A stretch of 64,000 nt of DNA from Poriferisodalis sp965203655 (lineage in GTDB: Bacteria; Actinomycetota; Acidimicrobiia; Acidimicrobiales; Poriferisodalaceae): assembly GCF_965203655.1 (NCBI RefSeq), contig NZ_CBDBDD010000006.1, positions 62,001-126,000 of the forward strand, in the 5' to 3' direction. Under the pieces are notes generated by a model. The model did not search any database. It was not told the origin of the DNA and was given only the letters and a program-made list of their open reading frames with translations. Below, piece by piece: positions 53,377 to 62,617 of the stretch; position 1 is the stretch's first letter; each line of letters starts with the position of its first letter. The position numbers and the translations under genes are program-made.

Positions 53377-54540
53377 GTGTCGAGCTTTGAGGTAGCGGTT
53401 GTCGGGCGGGGGCTGATCGGCAGTGCTGCCGCCCGCCATCTCGCGGAGGCCGGGCATTCGGTCGCGCTGATCGGGCCGGGTGAGCCGGAGGACTACGCCG
53501 CGTCAACCGGTCCGTTTGCGAGCCACTACGACGAGGGCCGCATCACTCGCATGATCGATCCGGATCCGGCCTGGTCACACTTGGCGATCCGCTCGATCGG
53601 CAGGTACGCCGACATCGAGGAACGCTCCGGCAGCGAGTTTCATTCGGGCACCGGGCTGGTTTATTCGGGTGCTGATCCGCATGCGGACCTCGCCCACGCG
53701 CTCGAACTCGATGTCGATGCGCGTGAGGTCACCGCTGACGAGATCGCAGAGCGCTTCGGAATCGACATGTCGAGCGCGGACGCGATCATCCTCGAAGCCG
53801 CACCGGCGGGGCATATCAACCCGCGGCGGATGGTCGCGGCACAGAGCAAGCTGACGGGCGCAGCCGGCGGGACCGTCATCGACGCGCCCGTCTCGGCGGT
53901 CGCTCCGACGTCTGACGGCGTGCAGCTGACCGTCGGCAACGACGCGGTGCTCGCCCAGGGCTTACTGCTCTGCACCGGCGCGTGGGCGGCCGAGCTCGTC
54001 GGGGTCGACCTGCCGCTCGAGCGCAGCCTGCGGACGATCCTGATGGCCGAGCTCGACGACGGGCCCGCGCTGCCGAGCCTAATCTCCCGGACGGACCCGG
54101 CCACCTGCGAGGAAGATCCTCGCCACGACGTCTACTGGGTACCGCCGGTTCGGTTCCCCGACGGTCGGGTCATGCTGAAGATCGGCGGCTACGACCCCGC
54201 TGCCACCATGGCCGACGATGTGCCCACCGTGGTCGACTGGTTCCGCAGCGGCGGGGGCATAGCCGAGGCGGACGACCTTGAGGAGCGACTGCGCGAATTC
54301 CTCCCCGACCGCACGATCCGCTCTCGCGACTTCAAGCCCTGCGTCGTCACGAACACGCCGCACGATCTCCCCTGGATCGACTGGGTGGACGATCGCGTCG
54401 CCGTCGCGGTAGGCGGATGCAGTTCGGCAGCCAAGTCAGCAGATGAGATCGGCCGGCTCGCAGGGACGCTGTTCACCGACGAAGGCTGGACCGACCCAGT
54501 GCTGAAACTCGAGTCGTTCCGGCCGTCAAACGGCGCGTGA
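53377..54540 (+). CDS. FAD-dependent oxidoreductase, DAO/sarcosine oxidase-like
   Basis: A 387-residue DAO-fold flavoprotein starting at GTG 53377. The N-terminal FAD-binding motif VVGRGLIGSAAARHLAEAG is followed by TGPFASHYDEGRITR and a C-terminal VAVGGCSSAAKSADEIG that contacts FAD. This is typical of sarcosine/N-methyl amino acid oxidases. The RDD gene ends 23 bp before it, so the two may be co-transcribed. Substrate unknown. Confidence 0.85.
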   Translation: MSSFEVAVVGRGLIGSAAARHLAEAGHSVALIGPGEPEDYAASTGPFASHYDEGRITRMIDPDPAWSHLAIRSIGRYADIEERSGSEFHSGTGLVYSGADPHADLAHALELDVDAREVTADEIAERFGIDMSSADAIILEAAPAGHINPRRMVAAQSKLTGAAGGTVIDAPVSAVAPTSDGVQLTVGNDAVLAQGLLLCTGAWAAELVGVDLPLERSLRTILMAELDDGPALPSLISRTDPATCEEDPRHDVYWVPPVRFPDGRVMLKIGGYDPAATMADDVPTVVDWFRSGGGIAEADDLEERLREFLPDRTIRSRDFKPCVVTNTPHDLPWIDWVDDRVAVAVGGCSSAAKSADEIGRLAGTLFTDEGWTDPVLKLESFRPSNGA

Positions 54541-54616
54541 ACCGGACGTCGGGAACCAGACGCCTCGATCAGAACGCTGCGAACCGGGTGTCCCGAGGTG
54601 GGCACGACCTCGCGGC

Positions 54617-54982
54617 TCAGGCGTCGGGCTCCAGCAACTCCAAGCGGTTGCCGAAGGGATCGTCCACATAGACGCGGTCGAAGCCTTCGAGCGGTTCGTC
54701 GGCCCGGACGGTGACACCAGCGGCACGGAACCTCTCGACAAGTGCCGGAAGATCCTGCACCTGCAGAGCGGGGTGGGCCTTGCGGGCAGGGCTGAACGGG
54801 TCCTCGACGCCGAGGTGAATCTTGACGCTGTCGCTTTCGAACCAGCACCCTCCCCGGCGCTCGAGCTGCGCTGGCTTGGGCACTCGCGGCAGCCCGAGCA
54901 GGCCCTCGTAGAACGCTTGGGCCGCTGCTTCCTCGCCAGCTGGCATCGCCAGCTGCACGTGATCAATAGCGACAATTCTCAC
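54617..54982 (-). CDS. VOC-family (glyoxalase-fold) protein
   Basis: A 121-residue protein from GTG 54982. Strand VAIDHVQLAMP begins the first betaalphabeta repeat; the second half has HPALQVQDLPALVERF and VYVDDPFGNRLELLEP. Metal ligands are likely His (IDHV), His (KAHPAL) and Glu (RLELLE). Typical of small glyoxalase/dioxygenase-fold enzymes; activity unknown. Confidence 0.82.
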   Translation of the reverse strand: MRIVAIDHVQLAMPAGEEAAAQAFYEGLLGLPRVPKPAQLERRGGCWFESDSVKIHLGVEDPFSPARKAHPALQVQDLPALVERFRAAGVTVRADEPLEGFDRVYVDDPFGNRLELLEPDA

Positions 54983-55128
54983 GACACCGAACCGCCCCGC
55001 CGTCCGACTCCGCTGGCCGAACCGACGCGAATGCGGAGCGACGCCGGGAATGCGCCAGCAGCATCGTGCCGATGAGCCATGCTGCAATCCTGCCAACTGC
55101 GGCGGGAGACCGTGGCGGAGGGGTGACT

Positions 55129-55911
55129 GTGAGCAGTGTGGTGGTGACGGGGGCGAGCTCGGGGATCGGCGAGGCGATTGCTCGGCGGTTCGTGGCGGAC
55201 GGCTGGGAAGTGCTGACTGGCAGCCGGCGGGAGCCCGATCTCGCAGGCGCCGAGTGGCTGCAGACCGATGTGGCCGATCCGGCGGAGGCCAATGCGCTGG
55301 TGGCTGCCGCCGTCGAGCGGTTCGGGCGGCTGGATGTGGTGGTGAACAACGCCGGTGTGCAAGTGGAGAAGACCGTCGCCGACACCACCGATGAAGAGTT
55401 CGATCACGTCATGAATGTCAACGTGCGGGGCGTGTTCAACATGTGCCGTGCTGCGATTCGTCACATGTCGAGCCAGCAGGAAGGCCAGCGAGCCGAGCAG
55501 CCCGACGGCTGGCGAGCTGGTCGGCACGACGGCGGCGTCATCATCAACATCGCGTCGATCGCCGCGACCCACGCTGACGCCGGCATGGCCGTCTACAACG
55601 CGTCCAAAGGTGCCGTCGAGGCCCTTACCCGGGCCATCGCGATCGATCACGGCCATCAAGGCATCCGCTGCGTCGCGGTCAGCCCCGGCTGGATCGCCAC
55701 GGCGCTCGCCGATGCGGTGTTCGACCTCGAGGCAGACCCCGCCGCGGCCCGGCAGGCAGCCGTCGAGCGCCATCCCGTCGGCCGGCTCGGCACCCCCGAT
55801 GACGTCGCCGAAGTGGTCGCGTGGCTGGCGGGGCCGGCGGCCAGTTTCGTCTCAGGCAGCGTGTTTACTGTGGACGGTGGCCTCACAGCACAGAGTCCCA
55901 TCGGCGGCTGA
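55129..55911 (+). CDS. SDR-family oxidoreductase
   Basis: A 260-residue short-chain dehydrogenase with TGASSGIG, NNAG, catalytic Ser and YNASK. An unusual hydrophilic insertion (SSQQEGQRAEQPDGWRAGRH) lies before strand 5. GTG 55129 has GGAGG seven bases upstream; GTG 55123 is too close to it. First gene of the 55-60 kb operon. Confidence 0.88.
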   Translation: MSSVVVTGASSGIGEAIARRFVADGWEVLTGSRREPDLAGAEWLQTDVADPAEANALVAAAVERFGRLDVVVNNAGVQVEKTVADTTDEEFDHVMNVNVRGVFNMCRAAIRHMSSQQEGQRAEQPDGWRAGRHDGGVIINIASIAATHADAGMAVYNASKGAVEALTRAIAIDHGHQGIRCVAVSPGWIATALADAVFDLEADPAAARQAAVERHPVGRLGTPDDVAEVVAWLAGPAASFVSGSVFTVDGGLTAQSPIGG

Positions 55912-55927
55912 CTTGGCTGACAGTCCG

Positions 55928-57121
55928 GTGAGACGTGTCTGCCCGGTTGCGGCGGTCGAAGCCCTGATCGTGTCGGTGCCCGCTGTCGGGAACGCCTTCG
56001 CCGAAGGCTCCGAGGAAACGCTGCTCGTCAAGGTGACCGACGAGGACGGGCGGGTCGGCATCGGCGAGTCGGTGTGCACGCCCGCCGTCGTCAAGGCGAT
56101 GATCGACCAGCGCACCATTCACTTCTGGAGCCAAGGCATCACCGACGTGGTGGTGGGTGCCGACCCGATCGAAGCCGCAGCACTGTACGACCGGGCGTAC
56201 CACGGCAGCTTCTACCACGGGCGCCGCGGCACCTACATCCAGGCGTACTCGGCCGTGGACATCGCGCTGTACGACCTCGCCGGGCGCCAGCTCGGCCTGC
56301 CCGTGTACAAGCTGCTCGGCGGCGCCCGCAGCGAGCGCATCCGGCCCTATGCCACCTGCTACCCGGGCGACATCTACGACGGGCCGATGTCTGCGGTGCT
56401 CGACGAGATCACCCGTCAGGCCGCCATCGCCGCCGACCAAGGCCTCACCGCGGTCAAGGTGCCGGTGCTGTTCGGCTCTGAGGTGTCCGACCGGGCCGTC
56501 GTTGACTTCGTCGGCAGCTGCCGGGAAGCGCTCGGCGACGAGCTCACCATGGCGCTCGACTTCGGCTACCGCTGGTGGGACTGGCACGACGCCGCTTGGG
56601 CGCTGCGGCGCATCGAAGACTTCGACGTGGCCTTCGCCGAAGCCCCGCTGCGGCACGACGACCTGGCCGGCCATGCCCGCCTCGCCGCCGTATCGCCCAT
56701 CCGGGTGGGCGGTGCCGAGTTCGCAGCGGGACGCTGGGAGGTGCGGGAATGGCTAACCACCGGCGGGGTGTCGTTGGTGCAGCCCGGCGTCAGCCGCGCC
56801 GGAGGGTTCACCGAGCTGATACGCATCGCCGAGCTGTGCGAGCTGCACGGCGCGCAGCTCATCCCCCACAGCTTCGCCACCGGCATCACCGACGTCGCCA
56901 ACTTCCATCTCCAAGCAGCAGCGCTGACCATCCCGATGGTGGAGTTCCGATCGTCGCGGCTCGGACCGTCCCGTTTGCGCACCGAGCTGGTGCACCCGCC
57001 CGAGCCCGAGATCGTCGACGGCTACGCAGCGCTGCCTACCGGTGCTGGGCTTGGCGTGGAACTGAACGAAGAACTTGTGGCTGCCCACACACTCGATACA
57101 GCCGGCGACGGGAGCGATTGA
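55928..57121 (+). CDS. Enolase-superfamily (mandelate racemase/muconate lactonizing) enzyme
   Basis: About 397 residues. The capping domain is followed by a barrel with AVKVPVLF (Lys motif), metal ligands Asp in MALDFGYRWWD, Glu in FAEAPL and Glu in VGGAEF, and HSFATG. GTG 55928 is a likely start; TTG 55913 is an alternative placed after GGCGG. Members abstract a proton alpha to a carboxylate (dehydratase, racemase or cycloisomerase). Lies 16 bp after the SDR. The usual Asp of QPDVSRAGG is Gly here. Confidence 0.87.
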   Translation: MRRVCPVAAVEALIVSVPAVGNAFAEGSEETLLVKVTDEDGRVGIGESVCTPAVVKAMIDQRTIHFWSQGITDVVVGADPIEAAALYDRAYHGSFYHGRRGTYIQAYSAVDIALYDLAGRQLGLPVYKLLGGARSERIRPYATCYPGDIYDGPMSAVLDEITRQAAIAADQGLTAVKVPVLFGSEVSDRAVVDFVGSCREALGDELTMALDFGYRWWDWHDAAWALRRIEDFDVAFAEAPLRHDDLAGHARLAAVSPIRVGGAEFAAGRWEVREWLTTGGVSLVQPGVSRAGGFTELIRIAELCELHGAQLIPHSFATGITDVANFHLQAAALTIPMVEFRSSRLGPSRLRTELVHPPEPEIVDGYAALPTGAGLGVELNEELVAAHTLDTAGDGSD

Positions 57122-57124
57122 CCA

Positions 57125-58363
57125 GTGAGCGAGCACGGTGCTGTGGGCGGCATCACCACCTACAACCCGCATCTCGGCAACCGGCTCGGCATCGCTGACG
57201 CACCTGCCGTGATCGGCACGGTTATCGACGGGCGCCATGTGCATGTCACCTTCGCCGACGCCCGCCAACGCACCTACTCGGCGCAGTGGCTGCGGCACTG
57301 CTGCTGGTGCCCCGAGTGCGGCAACCCCGCCGACGGCATCCGCTTCACCACCGTGGCGAGTATCCCGCCCGACATCGCACCGGCGCACGCCGGGGCCTGC
57401 AATGGCGACCTAGTGCTGACGTGGCCGGACGGGCACTGTTCCACCTATGGCAGCGATTGGCTCGCGGCGAACGCCTACGACGACGAGGCTCGCCAGCGCA
57501 GGGCCGACTGGCAGCCCACCACCTGGCGGGCCGAACTCGCCGACGACTTCCCCACCGTCGACTGGGCCGACGCCAGCGACGGCGGCGCCGGCCAACTGCA
57601 CGCCTACCGGCTCTTGGCCAGCTACGGCATCGTGCGCATCGACAACCTCGGCGGCGACCCCGCGTGCACCGAGCAGCTCGCCAACCTCGTCGGCCCCATC
57701 CACGAGACGACCGTCTATGGCCGCATCTACGACGTGCGCGCCGAGCCGGTGGCCAAGCTGGGCGCCAAGACCGGCATGGCCCAGGCGCCCCACATCGACG
57801 ACGCCTTCTACTACTCCCCGCCCGGCATCGACATCTTCCACTGCCTGGTCAACACCGATGTCGGCGGCATGAGCACCTACGTGGACGGCTTCGCCATCGC
57901 CGAGTCGCTGCGTGCCGCCGAGCCCGACGCATTCGAGGCCCTCACCACGCTGCCCGTCACACATGTGCGGCGCCACCCCGGCGAGATCAACCTGCGCAGC
58001 CGCAGCCCGGTCATCCGGCTCGACGAGTTCGGACGCCTCAGCGGCATCCGCTACTTCGACCGGGCGCTCGGCCCGCTCGACGTGCCGCCAAGCGATGTCG
58101 ACCGCCTCTACGACGCCATCCGGGCCTACAGCAACCGCATGCTGAGCCCCGAGTTCACCGCCGCCATCCGGGTCGAGCCCGGCCAGGGCGTGCTCATCGA
58201 CAACCACCGGGTCATGCACGGCCGCACCGAGTTTGACCCCGCATCGGGCCGCCACATCCGCCTGTGCCACGTGCCCCGCGACGAGTTCCACGGCCGCCTG
58301 CGCGAGCTCAGCCTACGGCTCGACCCATGGCGCCACGACCAGCACCTGCCGCAGGGCTCATGA
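57125..58363 (+). CDS. Gamma-butyrobetaine dioxygenase-like 2-oxoglutarate/Fe(II) oxygenase
   Basis: A 412-residue protein from GTG 57125, three bases after the previous stop. The N-terminal DUF971-type zinc domain has HCCWCPECGN; the TauD-type domain has the HxD motif (His223, Asp225) and the distal His in NHRVMHGR (His365). This is the layout of gamma-butyrobetaine and trimethyllysine dioxygenases. It may hydroxylate a betaine-like or organic acid substrate. Confidence 0.9.
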   Translation: MSEHGAVGGITTYNPHLGNRLGIADAPAVIGTVIDGRHVHVTFADARQRTYSAQWLRHCCWCPECGNPADGIRFTTVASIPPDIAPAHAGACNGDLVLTWPDGHCSTYGSDWLAANAYDDEARQRRADWQPTTWRAELADDFPTVDWADASDGGAGQLHAYRLLASYGIVRIDNLGGDPACTEQLANLVGPIHETTVYGRIYDVRAEPVAKLGAKTGMAQAPHIDDAFYYSPPGIDIFHCLVNTDVGGMSTYVDGFAIAESLRAAEPDAFEALTTLPVTHVRRHPGEINLRSRSPVIRLDEFGRLSGIRYFDRALGPLDVPPSDVDRLYDAIRAYSNRMLSPEFTAAIRVEPGQGVLIDNHRVMHGRTEFDPASGRHIRLCHVPRDEFHGRLRELSLRLDPWRHDQHLPQGS

Positions 58364-58394
58364 ACGATCACCGATCAACAAAGGGGGCCGCCAC

Positions 58395-59156
58395 ATGATC
58401 AGCGCCGATCTCACCGGCAAACGGAGCATCGTCAGCGGCGGGGCCAGCGGCATCGGCCTCGGCGTCACCCGTACGTTCGCCGAGAACGGCTCCACGGTGG
58501 CCATCGCCGACCTGCCCGGCGAGCGGCTCACCGGCACCGTTCAGGCGCTGCGGGAGGACGACCTCGACGTGTTCGAAGCGCCATGCGACCTGCGCGACAA
58601 CGAGTCGGTGGTGGCCATGGTCGAAGCTGCCGCCGACCGGATGGACGGCATCGACTACCTGCTGAACATCGCCGGGCATCCCGTCACCCTGCAGACCATC
58701 CCCGCCGGCGACCTCGAATCGCAGACCGAGGAACTGTGGGCAGAAGCGCTGTCGATCAACCTGCTGTCGGCGTTCCGCACCGCCAAGGCCGCTGCGCCGT
58801 ACCTCGCCGAAGCACGCGGCGCCATCGTGAACACCGCATCCATGTCGGGCTGGCGGGGTGGCGGCTCCAGCTCGCCGTACAGCGTGGCCAAGGGCGGCCT
58901 CATCACGCTCACCAAGGAACTGGCGCGCGGCCTCGCCCCCGAAGTGCGGGTGAACGCCATCTCCCCCAGCTACGTGCACCCCGACTCCACCAATTTCCCG
59001 ATCCGCTGGGCGACGGTCTTCGAAGACTCCGAGTCGCTGCCGCTGGGCCGTCCCGGCACTGCGGCCGAGTACGCCGACGCATGCCTGTTTCTGTGCGCCG
59101 GCGCCAGCTACATCACCGGCCAGACGATCCACGTCGACGGCGGCTGGAGCGCCTGA
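58395..59156 (+). CDS. SDR-family oxidoreductase
   Basis: A 253-residue classical SDR: SGGASGIG, LLNIAG, catalytic Ser in TASMSGWRG and YSVAK, with the C-terminal ITGQTIHVDGGWS. AAGGGGG precedes ATG 58395. Fourth gene of the operon; probably oxidises the hydroxyl introduced or exposed by the upstream enzymes. Confidence 0.9.
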   Translation: MISADLTGKRSIVSGGASGIGLGVTRTFAENGSTVAIADLPGERLTGTVQALREDDLDVFEAPCDLRDNESVVAMVEAAADRMDGIDYLLNIAGHPVTLQTIPAGDLESQTEELWAEALSINLLSAFRTAKAAAPYLAEARGAIVNTASMSGWRGGGSSSPYSVAKGGLITLTKELARGLAPEVRVNAISPSYVHPDSTNFPIRWATVFEDSESLPLGRPGTAAEYADACLFLCAGASYITGQTIHVDGGWSA

Positions 59157-59236
59157 ATGCCGGCCCGCTGCCGCACGTCCTCGCCCCAGACCCGGCAGAG
59201 CACCGGCACAACACCAGCCGCGAGGAGTCACATCCG

Positions 59237-60085
59237 GTGAGCACGCCCATCAAGCCGGCCAAGTGGTCTGACCCGGCGAAGAAGCTGTTCCCGCACCAGG
59301 TCGGCTTCACGGCGCCACCGATGGATTTCGACGCCGCTCCCACCGACTTCCTGCGCATGTGCCCGCCGTCGGTGGGCGTGCACGGCCGTCTGCTGCACGC
59401 CCCCGGCTACGCCCACCGGCTCAGCGACCGGGCCGGGCTGTTTCACCTGCTCGAAGAGACAGTGCACTGCCTGTCGGGCAGCGGCGCCGACGTAGTGGGT
59501 CAGGTCGGCACCAACTGGGTGCACGCAGCCGGCACCGACTGCGCCGATATCCGCCGATTCACCGCCGAGATCTCCGAGAAGTACGAGACGCCGTTCCACA
59601 TGGCCGGCCTGACGCTCGTGGAGGCCTGCGAGGCCCACGGCTACGAGCGGATCGCTCTCAACGCCGTGTACTTCTGGCCCGACTGGCGCGACGGCGTCGT
59701 GCGGTTCCTGCGCAGTGCTGACATCGACGTCGTGTGGGCCGGGAACTTCGTCGATCAGGGCTGGTACGCCACCCAAGACGAGGTGAACGACTGCACTTGG
59801 ATATTCCCCGGCGAGCTAGCGCTGCGATCCTGTGAGCACGCCCTGGGCCAGGCGCCCGACGTGGACGCAGTGCTGGTCAACGGCATGTCCAACTACCGCG
59901 GCACCGACGGGCTGCCGCGCCGCTTCGTGAGCCTGGCCGCCGACATCGAAGGGCAGCTCGGCGTGCCGATCATCGCCTCCGACATCAGCCTGTACTGGCG
60001 CATCTTCCGCACGCTCGGCGTGGAGCCGCTGGGCCAGCAGGGCTCGCTGCTGGCCTCGCTGCAGAGCGATCCCGCGGCCGGATAG
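59237..60085 (+). CDS. Asp/Glu racemase/maleate isomerase-like protein lacking the usual cysteines
   Basis: A 282-residue protein from GTG 59237 with GAGG upstream. Overall pattern (LRMCPPSVGVHGRLLHAPGY, a central Rossmann-like half, then VDAVLVNGMSNYRG) matches arylmalonate decarboxylase/maleate cis-trans isomerase relatives. The two catalytic Cys positions (usually ...CTSGS and S-C-T-N) read VGTNW and GMSN, so neither Cys is present by my alignment. Last gene of the operon. Confidence 0.65.
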   Translation: MSTPIKPAKWSDPAKKLFPHQVGFTAPPMDFDAAPTDFLRMCPPSVGVHGRLLHAPGYAHRLSDRAGLFHLLEETVHCLSGSGADVVGQVGTNWVHAAGTDCADIRRFTAEISEKYETPFHMAGLTLVEACEAHGYERIALNAVYFWPDWRDGVVRFLRSADIDVVWAGNFVDQGWYATQDEVNDCTWIFPGELALRSCEHALGQAPDVDAVLVNGMSNYRGTDGLPRRFVSLAADIEGQLGVPIIASDISLYWRIFRTLGVEPLGQQGSLLASLQSDPAAG

Positions 60086-60104
60086 TTCTCGGAGACAGCG
60101 CCGC

Positions 60105-60980
60105 ATGTCTGCACCATTGACGTACGCACACCGTACGCGCGCAGCTCGAAGCGAGGCCCGACGCCGCGCACTCCGATCAGCGATGCCGGTCGCCTGCGTC
60201 GCGCTCATCGTCAGTGCATGCGGTTACTACGACGACACCACCGAGATCGTCACCCCAGCACCGCCGGGCGCCGACGCGTCGGTGCGCGGCACGATCACCT
60301 ACCGCGAGCGCATCGCGCTGACGCCCGACGCCGTCGTGACGGTGCAGCTGCGCGACACGTCCCTCGCCGATGCAGCCTCAGTGCTCATCGCCGAGCAGAT
60401 CATCAGCAGTCCCGGCCAGGTGCCCATCGATTTCGACCTGCGCTACGTCAGCGACGAGATCGACGACCGCAACGTCTACTCAGTCTCGGCCACGATCACC
60501 GAGGGCGACGGTCGGATGGCGTTCACGAACGACACCGCGTACGACGTGATCACCCGGGGCAACCCGCGCCGAGTCGACATGACGCTCGTGATGGTGGAGC
60601 CGCCGCCAGAGCTGGCGCCCGACGGCTGGAGCCCGACCGACCCCGACCGAGTCGAAGCGCCAGTGCACGCCACCGATGTGGGAATGATCTGGGAGGGCTC
60701 AACCGGCAGCCAGCGCAGCGGGTACCTGCGGGTTGCGTTCGTGACCTCGAGCGAGGACGGCTGCTACCACATCGGCAGGGAGGAAGCCGTGCGCAACGGC
60801 AGCCGCTTCGAGGTCGCCGTGACGGCATGGGTGCCGGCACCGGTGCCGTGGGCGCAGGACTGCTCCGAGCGAGATCTGGAACTCGACGCCATGGTCCACC
60901 TCGACGACGGGTTCATCTCGGGCGAGACGTTCGAGGTTGTCCTGAACGGCGAGCGCACCTTCACCTTCACCGCGCCCTAG
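60105..60980 (+). CDS. YbaY-family lipoprotein
   Basis: A 291-residue exported lipoprotein. A basic n-region and hydrophobic stretch end in a lipobox (LIVSAC). The YbaY domain (about residues 55-165) shows VRGTITYRERIALTPDAVVTVQLRDTSLADA and the typical GQVPIDFDLRY, AYDVITRG blocks. Function of the domain is not settled. The C-terminal 120 residues are a second beta domain of unknown type. Confidence 0.85.
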   Translation: MSAPLTYAHRTRAARSEARRRALRSAMPVACVALIVSACGYYDDTTEIVTPAPPGADASVRGTITYRERIALTPDAVVTVQLRDTSLADAASVLIAEQIISSPGQVPIDFDLRYVSDEIDDRNVYSVSATITEGDGRMAFTNDTAYDVITRGNPRRVDMTLVMVEPPPELAPDGWSPTDPDRVEAPVHATDVGMIWEGSTGSQRSGYLRVAFVTSSEDGCYHIGREEAVRNGSRFEVAVTAWVPAPVPWAQDCSERDLELDAMVHLDDGFISGETFEVVLNGERTFTFTAP

Positions 60981-61074
60981 CGAGCGAAGCCGCGCACTGC
61001 GCGCCCCGGTCGGCCTTGCAAGAGCATTCCGTCCAGCAACCCCTGGACGAGCGGCGCCCCGGCGGCGCTGTGGC

Positions 61075-62415
61075 TCAGCCGCCGACGGCGACTGCGGGCT
61101 GCTGGCGGCGGGGTCGGCGCATCGCCCGTCGCACGCCGGCGTAGGTGAAGAACGTCACCAGCACCAGCGCCACGCCGAACAGCGCATTCGCGTAGTTCAC
61201 ACCGCGGTACTGGAACGTCTCGTACAGCGCGCCCGAGCTGAGCCCCGCCAACGCACCGGCGCCGAGCATGGCGAAATCGCCCACGCCCTGCACCGACACC
61301 CGCTGATGGATCGGGTACAGCTCCACCAGCAGGCTCGACGCCGCCACCACGCCGAAGCACCAGCCCAGTCCGATCAGGAAATTGCCCATGAACACGCCGA
61401 GCACGCCCGCGGGCGGCGTCACCGCCGCCCACCACGCGCCCCAGGTACATAGCCCGCCAGCGACATACAGCATCGGGTACTTGCCGACCGAGTCGGTGAG
61501 CCGGCCGATGAGCGGCGACAGCAGGTACATGCCCAGGATGTGGAAGCCCATCATGTGGCCGATGACGTTCTGGGACTGATCGCCCGCGTTCATGTGCAGC
61601 GGAGTGAGCGCCATCACCCCCACCATCGTCACCTGGGAGACGATCATGGCGAACACGGCGAGGCGGGCCTGGCTCTGCTGCATGATCAGCGAGACTGCCT
61701 CGCGTACCGTCGGCCTGGCCTGGGCCTTCTGCGTGCCGTTGGCGACGCCCTCGGCCGCCAGCTCATTGGCCATGTGCAGCGGGTCGGGGCGCAGGAAGAT
61801 CTCCACGATCGCCGCTGCCAGCAGGAACATCACGCCGGCGAACACGTAGGAACCGGTCTTGTCGGGCAGGCCCAGCGAGACGCCGACTTCGCTCGCGTAG
61901 CCCGACACCACCGAGCCGGTGTACGAACCGAACGTGGTGGCCCACACGATCATGCTGATGGTGCTGGCTCGCCGGTTCTCCTGCGCCAGGTCCGACGCGG
62001 CGTAGCGGGTTGCCAGATTGGCGGCGTTGCCAGCGCCGGCGCCGAACACGCCCAGGCACAGCAGCGGGTAGCTGAGCAGGATCGCCCCCAGCACCGCCAG
62101 CGTGGCGCCGCCCGCGCCCACCAGGTACCCGAAGCGCAGGCCCGAGCGGCGGCCGTACTTGTTCATCAGCTTCGACATCGGCGCGGCGACCGAGGCCGAG
62201 CCGATGGACAGGCTGCTCGCGGCGATCGTGGCCAGCGTGGAGCTGCCGGTGATGTCCTCGGCCAGCAGGGCGCTCACGATGTAGGTGGCCACGAGGCCGA
62301 AGCCGCCGGCGGCCTGGCTGGCGATGAGCACCACGACCGTGCGCCGCTGGACGCGCTCCTGGTCGGCACGCGTGTACGCGGAGGCGCGCTGCACCGAGAA
62401 CACAGCGTCGCTCAC
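61075..62415 (-). CDS. MFS transporter
   Basis: A 446-residue polytopic protein from GTG 62415 (GGGGGAGA upstream on the minus strand). Twelve helices are visible, with MSKLMNKYGRRSGL between helices 2 and 3 as the family A-loop. Distinct from the MFS at 7196. Substrate unknown. Divergent from the following luciferase-like gene. Confidence 0.85.
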   Translation of the reverse strand: MSDAVFSVQRASAYTRADQERVQRRTVVVLIASQAAGGFGLVATYIVSALLAEDITGSSTLATIAASSLSIGSASVAAPMSKLMNKYGRRSGLRFGYLVGAGGATLAVLGAILLSYPLLCLGVFGAGAGNAANLATRYAASDLAQENRRASTISMIVWATTFGSYTGSVVSGYASEVGVSLGLPDKTGSYVFAGVMFLLAAAIVEIFLRPDPLHMANELAAEGVANGTQKAQARPTVREAVSLIMQQSQARLAVFAMIVSQVTMVGVMALTPLHMNAGDQSQNVIGHMMGFHILGMYLLSPLIGRLTDSVGKYPMLYVAGGLCTWGAWWAAVTPPAGVLGVFMGNFLIGLGWCFGVVAASSLLVELYPIHQRVSVQGVGDFAMLGAGALAGLSSGALYETFQYRGVNYANALFGVALVLVTFFTYAGVRRAMRRPRRQQPAVAVGG

Positions 62416-62617
62416 GGCGATCTCCCCCCAGGCACCGCAACAGCTTGGCGCACCGGGCCGCTGCATGCACGACTGCGCGGAACCTGGCCCGGCAGGCTGG
62501 GCGAGCTCGGCGGGCTAGTGGCTCGGCAAGCGGAATGGGATAGCCGGCAGATCGGGCCGGCGAAGCCGCCAGCGGGGCCACCGGCACTTGCTGCGGGTGT
62601 TGCGTACAGTCCCGCAG

